DNA of 28,464 bases from Roseburia sp. CAG:10041_57 (GTDB lineage: Bacteria; Bacillota; Clostridia; Lachnospirales; Lachnospiraceae). The stretch lies in the NCBI GenBank assembly GCA_001916965.1, contig MNTL01000083.1:1-28464 (forward strand). The letters are read 5' to 3'. The position numbers and the translations under genes are program-made. A model generated the notes under the pieces. That model ran no database searches. It was not told the origin of the DNA and saw only the letters and a list, made by a program, of their open reading frames with translations. This document shows, piece by piece, positions 23,316-28,464 of the stretch. Every line of letters starts with the position of its first letter. Positions within the stretch are counted from its first letter, which is position 1.

Positions 23316-24034
23316 AGATATTAGCATTAGACAGCTCAGGGCTTGTAGCCTCTGTAGCAGTGATGGAAGATGATAATTTAATCGCAGAATATACCATGAA
23401 TCATAAGAAGACTCATTCACAGACATTAGTTCCCATGATGGATGAGGTGCGCAGCATGGTAGAACTGGATCTGTCTACGATAGATGCAATTGCCGTGGCA
23501 GCAGGACCAGGTTCGTTTACTGGACTCAGAATCGGTTCAGCGACAGCGAAGGGCTTAGGACTTGCACTGAACAAGCCGATTATACCGGTTCCTACAGTAG
23601 ATGCACTGGCGTTCAATCTCTATGCCAGCGGCAGCGTGATCTGCCCGTTAATGGACGCAAGAAGGAATCAGGTCTATACCGGATTATATGAGTTTGTGAA
23701 AAATGCAACAGACTTTGATATGCATTGCATTCTGGAACAATGCACAGCAGATATTGCAGAGATTGTAGATAAGGTCAATGCGCTTGGAAAAGACGTCATT
23801 TTCCTTGGAGATGGAGTAGCCGTATATAAGACAGCGATTGAGGAGCGGATTACCGTTCCCTACAGCTATGCACCGGCAAGCTGTAACAGGCAGAGAGCAG
23901 CTTGCGTGGCAGCCCTTGGACAGAGACTGTATCAGAAGGGAATCGTGCAGACAGCCGAAGAACATACACCGGAGTATCTGCGCCTTTCACAGGCTGAGAG
24001 AGAACGCACGGAGGCTGCAAATGGTCATTCGTGA
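23312..24034 (+). CDS. tsaB: tRNA t6A biosynthesis protein TsaB
   Basis: TsaB is the inactive paralogue and dimer partner of TsaD. The 240-residue protein shows the ASKHA N-terminal strand (KILALDSSGLVASVAVMED), the HSQTLVPMMDEV motif and AAGPGSFTGLRIGSATAKGL, the signature that separates TsaB from TsaD. The gene starts with GTG at 23312 after CCGGAGG (23294-23300) and overlaps tsaE by four bases, so translation is probably coupled. It overlaps rimI by 14 bases at the other end. Confidence 0.95.
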   Translation: MKILALDSSGLVASVAVMEDDNLIAEYTMNHKKTHSQTLVPMMDEVRSMVELDLSTIDAIAVAAGPGSFTGLRIGSATAKGLGLALNKPIIPVPTVDALAFNLYASGSVICPLMDARRNQVYTGLYEFVKNATDFDMHCILEQCTADIAEIVDKVNALGKDVIFLGDGVAVYKTAIEERITVPYSYAPASCNRQRAACVAALGQRLYQKGIVQTAEEHTPEYLRLSQAERERTEAANGHS

Positions 24035-24467
24035 GATGCAGGCACAGGATGTAGAGGCTGTAACAGCATTGGAGGCAGCCTGCTTTACCCAGCCCTGGAG
24101 GCGACATGATTTTGAAGATATTCTCACGAATCCGGACAGATTTTATTTTGTTGCAGTGGAAGATAATGAGGTTATGGGCGGCTGTATGCTGACGGACATT
24201 GTCGGCGAAGGCGACGTTTCCAATGTGGCAGTACATGAGAAATACCGAAGAAGAGGCATTGCCCATGCCTTGCTGGAATATATGCTTCAATTTGGCAGGA
24301 AGCGGGGAATCCGGGACTTTACGCTGGAAGTACGCCAGCAGAATGTGGCAGCACAGGGATTATATGAAGGACTGGGCTTTGTTTCAGAAGGTGTACGACC
24401 CAATTTCTATGACAAACCTAAGGATAACGCAGTGATTATGTGGCTGCGTCAGGCAGAAAGGATATAA
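24021..24467 (+). CDS. rimI: Ribosomal protein S18-alanine N-acetyltransferase RimI
   Basis: This 148-residue GNAT acetyltransferase is predicted to acetylate the N-terminal alanine of ribosomal protein S18. It has the acetyl-CoA loop RRRGIAHALLEYML and the C-terminal LEVRQQNVAAQGLYEGLGFVSEGVRPNFYD, which are diagnostic of RimI. A much longer open frame exists upstream inside tsaB, but ATG 24021 with GGAGGC upstream is correct and gives normal length. The tsaE-tsaB-rimI-tsaD grouping is common in Firmicutes. Confidence 0.95.
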   Translation: MVIREMQAQDVEAVTALEAACFTQPWRRHDFEDILTNPDRFYFVAVEDNEVMGGCMLTDIVGEGDVSNVAVHEKYRRRGIAHALLEYMLQFGRKRGIRDFTLEVRQQNVAAQGLYEGLGFVSEGVRPNFYDKPKDNAVIMWLRQAERI

Positions 24468-24473
24468 TAATAC

Positions 24474-25397
24474 ATGCTAGATATATGTTTACTGGGAACA
24501 GGAGGTATGATGCCGCTTCCTTACAGATGGCTGACTTCCCTGATGGCGAGGTATAATGGCTCTGCGATTCTGATTGATTGTGGAGAAGGCACACAGATTG
24601 CAATGAAGGAAAAAGGCTGGAGTCCAAAGCCCATTGATATTATGTGCTTTACCCATTATCATGCGGATCATATTGCAGGACTTCCGGGTATGCTCCTCAC
24701 CATGGGAAATGCAGAGAAGACAACACCACTTCTTATGATAGGACCCAAGGGGCTTGCCAGAGTTGTGAATGCTTTGCGGGTGATTGCACCGGAGCTTCCC
24801 TTTGAGATACAATATCAGGAGATTACCGAGCAGGAACAGACATTTCAGTTTGATGGCTTCAGAATAGAGGCATTTCGTGTAAACCACAATGTAATCTGCT
24901 ATGGATATAACATTGTAGTAGAGAGAAAAGGCAAATTCCAGTTAGACAAGGCATTGGCGCTGGGACTTGACCGCAAGTACTGGAATCGGCTGCAGAAGGG
25001 GGAGACTATAGAACTTCCCGAAGGAACCTATACGCCGGACATGGTCATGGGAGAGGAACGCAAGGGAATCAAAGTGACCTATTGTACAGATTCCAGACCT
25101 ACAGATGGAATTGTGAAAAATGCAAAGGATGCAGACCTTTTTATCTGCGAAGGCATGTATGGGGAGCCGGATAAGAAGGAGAAAGCCAAAGAGTATAAGC
25201 ACATGACATTTTATGAGGCGGCACAAATGGCAAAAAGCGCAGGCGTAGCGAAGATGTGGCTGACTCATTATTCACCGTCACTTACCAGACCGGAGGAATA
25301 TGCCAAGGAAGTCAGGGCGATTTTCCCTGAGACATATATATCCAAGGATGGAAGAAGCGAAGAACTGTTATTTGAGGACGAGAAGGAAAAGTCATAA
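24474..25397 (+). CDS. RNase Z-like metallo-beta-lactamase-fold hydrolase
   Basis: The 307-residue protein has the metallo-beta-lactamase motif FTHYHADHIAGLPG with His61, His63, Asp65 and His66. It also has LIDCGEGTQ, a later NHNVICYGY, the TYCTDSRPT metal-ligand segment and LTHYSPS near the end. These are the ordered motifs of ribonuclease Z (tRNase Z), which trims tRNA 3' ends; an exosite-like insertion follows the first half. The usual HxHGDH is HYHADH here, so the activity should be read as probable. The gene starts seven bases after rimI and lies in the same run of tRNA-related genes. Confidence 0.85.
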   Translation: MLDICLLGTGGMMPLPYRWLTSLMARYNGSAILIDCGEGTQIAMKEKGWSPKPIDIMCFTHYHADHIAGLPGMLLTMGNAEKTTPLLMIGPKGLARVVNALRVIAPELPFEIQYQEITEQEQTFQFDGFRIEAFRVNHNVICYGYNIVVERKGKFQLDKALALGLDRKYWNRLQKGETIELPEGTYTPDMVMGEERKGIKVTYCTDSRPTDGIVKNAKDADLFICEGMYGEPDKKEKAKEYKHMTFYEAAQMAKSAGVAKMWLTHYSPSLTRPEEYAKEVRAIFPETYISKDGRSEELLFEDEKEKS

Positions 25398-25433
25398 GAA
25401 AAGGCATAATAAAGTATAAGGGGGATTACAGAC

Positions 25434-25994
25434 ATGGGGAAAGCAAAAACAGCAATTATTATTGTAGTTCTGGCGGCATTGATCGGAGGATATTATTTCT
25501 ATCTTTCCAATAAGACAGAGACACCGAAAGAAACAAAGGTCAGTGCAGTACAGGATGTGATTTTAAGGGATCTGGATAAGAACTATCCGCCTACACCAAA
25601 GGAAGTAGTGAAGTATTATAGTGAATTATCCAAATGCCTGTATAACGAAAAATATTCCACAGAGGAATTTGAACAGATGGCAGACAAGATGCTGGCTCTC
25701 TATGATGATGAGCTTCTGGAAGCCAATCCCAGGGATCAGTATCTGATGGATCTTAACAGTGCCATTTCTGATTTCAGGAAACAGGATTACAGCATAAACA
25801 CCTTTACACCATCCCAGAGCACAGACGTAGAAGAGTCTGTTGTAAAAGGCAGGGAGTGTGCCAAATTATACTGTACCTATACCATCAAAAGCGGAGCAAG
25901 CTACTCCACTTCTCTTGAAGTGTTCGAATTGAGAAAAGATCAGGCAGGACATTGGAAAATATTAGGATTCCAGCTTGCATCCTCTGTAGAATAA
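25434..25994 (+). CDS. Membrane-anchored protein of unknown function (DUF6715-like)
   Basis: The 186-residue product has an N-terminal hydrophobic anchor (AIIIVVLAALIGGYYFYLS, about residues 6-24) and a soluble part predicted to lie outside the membrane. The region PPTPKEVVKYYSELSKCLYN and the C-terminal ELRKDQAGHWKILGFQLAS resemble a small Lachnospiraceae family I believe is DUF6715; no function is known. An AAGGGGG ribosome binding site precedes the ATG. It sits between the RNase Z-like gene and tsaD on the same strand, probably in the same operon. Confidence 0.7.
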   Translation: MGKAKTAIIIVVLAALIGGYYFYLSNKTETPKETKVSAVQDVILRDLDKNYPPTPKEVVKYYSELSKCLYNEKYSTEEFEQMADKMLALYDDELLEANPRDQYLMDLNSAISDFRKQDYSINTFTPSQSTDVEESVVKGRECAKLYCTYTIKSGASYSTSLEVFELRKDQAGHWKILGFQLASSVE

Positions 25995-26019
25995 AGTGTA
26001 TGCGGAAATGAGGATAGAA

Positions 26020-27039
26020 ATGGAAGATGTATTAATTTTAGCAATAGAAAGTTCCTGTGATGAGACTGCGGCAGCAGTTGTAAAGAACGGCAGGGAAGTA
26101 TTATCCAATGTGATTTCATCCCAGATTGTCATTCACACACTCTACGGCGGTGTTGTACCGGAGATAGCCTCCAGAAAACACATAGAGAAGATCAACCAGG
26201 TCATTGAAGAAGCTTTGCAGGAAGCACACGTTACACTGGATGATATTACAGCCATCGCAGTAACTTACGGACCGGGACTTGTAGGTGCGCTTCTGGTAGG
26301 TGTATCAGCAGCGAAAGCAATCAGCTTTGCCACAGGTAAGCCGCTTATCGGTGTACATCATATAGAAGGACATATCAGTGCCAACTTTATTGAGAATAAA
26401 GAACTGGAGCCGCCTTTTGCATGTCTGGTCGTATCAGGCGGACATACACATCTTGTTATTGTGAAAGATTATGGAGAATATGAGATACTTGGAAGAACCA
26501 GGGATGATGCGGCAGGAGAAGCCTTTGATAAAGTAGCCCGTGCAATCGGACTGGGTTATCCTGGTGGACCAAAGATTGATAAAGTATCCAAGGAAGGCAA
26601 CCCTGATGCCATTCATTTTCCAAGGGCAAAGGTGGATGACGCTGTGTATGATTTCAGTTTCAGCGGTTTGAAATCAGCAGTATTGAATTATCTGAATTCC
26701 TGTGAAATGAAAGGCATTGAAGTGAACCAGGCAGATGTGGCAGCTTCCTTCCAGAAGGCAGTTGTGGATGTATTGGTAGAGCATGCACTGGCAGCAGTCA
26801 AGGAATATGGCTTCCACAAATTTGCCATTGCAGGAGGCGTGGCATCCAATTCAGCGCTCAGAGCGGCTTTTGAAAATGAATGTGCAAAACGCAGGATAGA
26901 GTTCTATCATCCGTCTCCAATATTCTGTACAGATAATGCAGCAATGATAGGCGTAGCAGGATATTATGAATATATCAAAGGAACCCGCAGTGGATATGAT
27001 CTGAATGCAATTCCTAACCTGAAGTTGGGAGAAAGATAG
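26020..27039 (+). CDS. tsaD: tRNA N6-threonylcarbamoyltransferase TsaD
   Basis: TsaD transfers the threonylcarbamoyl group from TC-AMP to A37 of tRNA. The 339-residue protein carries the ASKHA fold, the metal-binding HIEGH (His114 and His118), VVSGGHTHL, DDAAGEAFDKVAR and GGVASNSALR. An earlier GTG (25996) and ATG (26008) are in frame, but ATG 26020 has GAGG six bases upstream and gives the family's usual start MEDVLILAIESSCDET. With tsaE and tsaB upstream this gives three t6A genes; tsaC/sua5 is not in this window. ispD follows after 12 bp. Confidence 0.97.
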   Translation: MEDVLILAIESSCDETAAAVVKNGREVLSNVISSQIVIHTLYGGVVPEIASRKHIEKINQVIEEALQEAHVTLDDITAIAVTYGPGLVGALLVGVSAAKAISFATGKPLIGVHHIEGHISANFIENKELEPPFACLVVSGGHTHLVIVKDYGEYEILGRTRDDAAGEAFDKVARAIGLGYPGGPKIDKVSKEGNPDAIHFPRAKVDDAVYDFSFSGLKSAVLNYLNSCEMKGIEVNQADVAASFQKAVVDVLVEHALAAVKEYGFHKFAIAGGVASNSALRAAFENECAKRRIEFYHPSPIFCTDNAAMIGVAGYYEYIKGTRSGYDLNAIPNLKLGER

Positions 27040-27051
27040 CGGAGGTACAAT

Positions 27052-27768
27052 ATGCAGGCACATACAACAGCAATTGTTCTGGCAGCAGGACAGGGTAAGA
27101 GAATGCAGGCAAAAGTACATAAGCAGTATCTGTTAATAGAGGACAAGCCGGTCCTCTATTATTCTTTACGTGCCATGGAAGACAGCTTCATGGAAGATAT
27201 CGTTCTGGTCGTTGGCAAAGGAGAAGAAGAGTACTGTAGACAGGAAATCATAGAGAAGTATCATTTCAAAAAAGTGAGAGCAGTAGTAGAAGGCGGTAAA
27301 GAACGGTACCACTCCGTTGCAATCGGTCTGCACGCGATCAGCTGGCTCTGCGATTATGTATTCATTCATGATGGTGCCAGACCTTTTATTAACAATGAGA
27401 TACTGCAAAGAGCATATGACTGCGTAACAGAATGTAAGGCGTGTATAGTAGGTATGCCGGTAAAAGACACAGTTAAAATAGCAGATGACAGAGGATACGT
27501 GGAGAGCACACCGCCCCGCTCCAGAGTATGGCAGGTACAGACACCACAGGTATTCGAGACAGGACTCATCACACAGGCTTATGATGAGCTGATCGACAGA
27601 GAAGAAGAATTGCTTGCACAGAATGTAACGATTACAGATGATGCCATGGTAGTGGAATACTTTACTAAGACGCCGGTTAAATTCGTGGAGGGTTCCTATC
27701 AGAATATTAAGATCACGACACCAGAGGACTTGTTAATAGCAGCCAGCTTTATAAGAAGCAAGGACTGA
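27052..27768 (+). CDS. ispD: 2-C-methyl-D-erythritol 4-phosphate cytidylyltransferase
   Basis: IspD transfers CMP from CTP to methylerythritol phosphate, the third step of the MEP isoprenoid pathway. The 238-residue protein has the nucleotide-binding LAAGQGKRM (about residues 10-18), VEGGKERYHSV, FIHDGARPF, PVKDTVK and TPQVF, all diagnostic. GGAGG upstream supports ATG 27052. It is the last gene of the run starting at tsaE. The stop codon overlaps a small A/T-rich hairpin (about 27766-27787) that may act as a terminator. Confidence 0.96.
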   Translation: MQAHTTAIVLAAGQGKRMQAKVHKQYLLIEDKPVLYYSLRAMEDSFMEDIVLVVGKGEEEYCRQEIIEKYHFKKVRAVVEGGKERYHSVAIGLHAISWLCDYVFIHDGARPFINNEILQRAYDCVTECKACIVGMPVKDTVKIADDRGYVESTPPRSRVWQVQTPQVFETGLITQAYDELIDREEELLAQNVTITDDAMVVEYFTKTPVKFVEGSYQNIKITTPEDLLIAASFIRSKD

Positions 27769-27787
27769 AAAATGCCGTTTTTTCAGC
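27766..27787 (+). terminator. Possible terminator after ispD
   Basis: CTGAAAAA, loop TGCCG, TTTTTTCAG: a short stem of mostly A-T pairs overlapping the ispD stop. Weak, with no separate T run. Confidence 0.4.
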
Positions 27788-27834
27788 AATAATCAGGCTG
27801 CAATAAAAAAGTTAAAATATTTTTAAAAAATGTG

Positions 27835-27863
27835 TTGACAGAAATGCCCACTATATATATAAT
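27835..27863 (+). promoter_or_regulatory. Stable-RNA promoter, perfect consensus
   Basis: TTGACA (27835-27840), 17-bp spacer, TATAAT (27858-27863), with an A/T-rich UP-like stretch from about 27800 to 27832. It precedes two tRNA genes and 16S rRNA and is the strongest promoter in the window. Confidence 0.9.
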
Positions 27864-27911
27864 AAATCTTGCGCTGCTGATGAGGCAGCAAGATAAATGA
27901 GAAAACGGTAT

Positions 27912-27997
27912 GGAGAGATATCGAAGTGGTCATAACGAGGCGGTCTTGAAAACCGTTTGTCCGCAAGGGCGCGTGGGTTCGAATCCCACTCTCTCCG
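27912..27997 (+). tRNA. tRNA-Ser (anticodon TGA)
   Basis: An 86-nt class II tRNA: acceptor GGAGAGA/TCTCTCC, anticodon loop CTTGAAA with TGA at 27947-27949, a long variable arm (27957-27973), T arm GTGGG-TTCGAAT-CCCAC, and discriminator G. CCA is not encoded. It reads UCN serine codons, mainly UCA. Confidence 0.96.
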
Positions 27998-28049
27998 CTC
28001 ACAATTTACATTGTGTATTTGGATATGGATAAATGATATTCTGACACTT

Positions 28050-28139
28050 GGAGAAGTACCCAAGCTGGCCGAAGGGGCTCCCCTGGAAAGGGAGTAGGTC
28101 GTTAACAGCGGCGCATGGGTTCAAATCCCATCTTCTCCG
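28050..28139 (+). tRNA. tRNA-Ser (anticodon GGA)
   Basis: A 90-nt class II tRNA: acceptor GGAGAAG/CTTCTCC, anticodon stem CTCCC/GGGAG with GGA at 28085-28087, long variable arm, T arm ATGGG-TTCAAAT-CCCAT, and discriminator G. CCA is not encoded. It reads UCC and UCU. Confidence 0.96.
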
Positions 28140-28368
28140 TTTGGTATGCAAATACCAAGTACCTTGACAAATAAACAGTAATGCAACCCTGAAAATTCTA
28201 TTGAGAAAGTTTCAGAAATGAAACGATAGGATTGTTCAGAGAACAAAACCTTTAAAAATTGTAAACAGCGCAAATCAGAGATTTGCACACGAGAACTTTG
28301 TTCTCGGCAGTGAATCGAAGAAATGCAACGGATAAGCCAGTTTAACTGGTGCAAGAATCAAACAGCTT
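28140..28368 (+). other. 16S rRNA leader
   Basis: A spacer of about 230 nt between tRNA-Ser(GGA) and 16S. It holds a boxA-like CCTTTAAAAATTG near 28248-28261 and hairpins GCAAATC/GATTTGC (28270-28286), CGAGAAC/GTTCTCG (28290-28306) and CCAGTT/AACTGG (28337-28349), as expected for antitermination and processing signals. Confidence 0.6.

Positions 28369-28464
<96 letters not shown>

Noticed and set aside
23838..24020. Extended N-terminus of RimI
   Set aside because: It lies entirely inside tsaB in another frame and has no family similarity; ATG 24021 has a good ribosome binding site.
28163..28168. TTGACA as a second promoter just before 16S
   Set aside because: No acceptable -10 hexamer is found 16-19 bp downstream.

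Overview
The window looks like chromosome of an anaerobic, low-to-mid GC Firmicute of the Lachnospiraceae type. Clues are the ptb-buk butyrate pathway, an Hcp/ferredoxin pair with a Crp/Fnr regulator, the carboxyspermidine/carboxynorspermidine polyamine route, an FMN-riboswitch-controlled RibU, strong AGGAGG-type ribosome binding sites, and the start of a clostridial 16S rRNA at the right edge. A butyrate-kinase Lachnospiraceae such as a Coprococcus relative would fit, but genus is a guess.

Layout. (1) 1-1545: a decayed IS110-family (IS1111-like) element with subterminal inverted repeats, a frameshifted and internally deleted transposase, and a structured non-coding right end. (2) 1555-1816: a compact structured element closed by an 11-bp inverted repeat, possibly a non-coding RNA. 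(3) 1889-5025: carboxynorspermidine dehydrogenase and decarboxylase (nspC), separated by about 700 bp without genes that holds two ~205-bp nested palindromes and one copy of a small hairpin repeat. (4) 5009-8077: a Crp/Fnr regulator divergent from a ferredoxin and hcp, with a 16-bp palindrome placed as for class II activation. (5) 8165-10166 (minus strand): ptb and buk, with a Rex-like palindrome over the -10 element. (6) 10324-14204: secA, then prfB with the programmed +1 frameshift. (7) 14268-15017: a DUF975-like membrane protein. (8) 15091-18549: tex, then an FMN riboswitch and ribU served by a promoter inside the end of tex. (9) 18717-22263: a three-gene MacAB-like ABC exporter. (10) 22371-27768: a YcxB-like protein, then tsaE, tsaB, rimI, an RNase Z-like hydrolase, a lipid-anchored or membrane-anchored hypothetical protein, tsaD and ispD. 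(11) 27835-28464: a perfect-consensus stable-RNA promoter, two serine tRNAs, a leader and the 5' end of 16S rRNA.

Most protein-coding genes are ordinary housekeeping or fermentation genes. The least explained material is non-coding: the 1555-1816 element with a possible pseudoknot, the IS right-end RNA candidate, the two large palindromes, and a dispersed hairpin repeat found both in the 3146-3852 gap and in the secA leader. The two hairpin copies keep their pairing while the apical sequence differs, which suggests the fold itself is selected or was copied as a unit.
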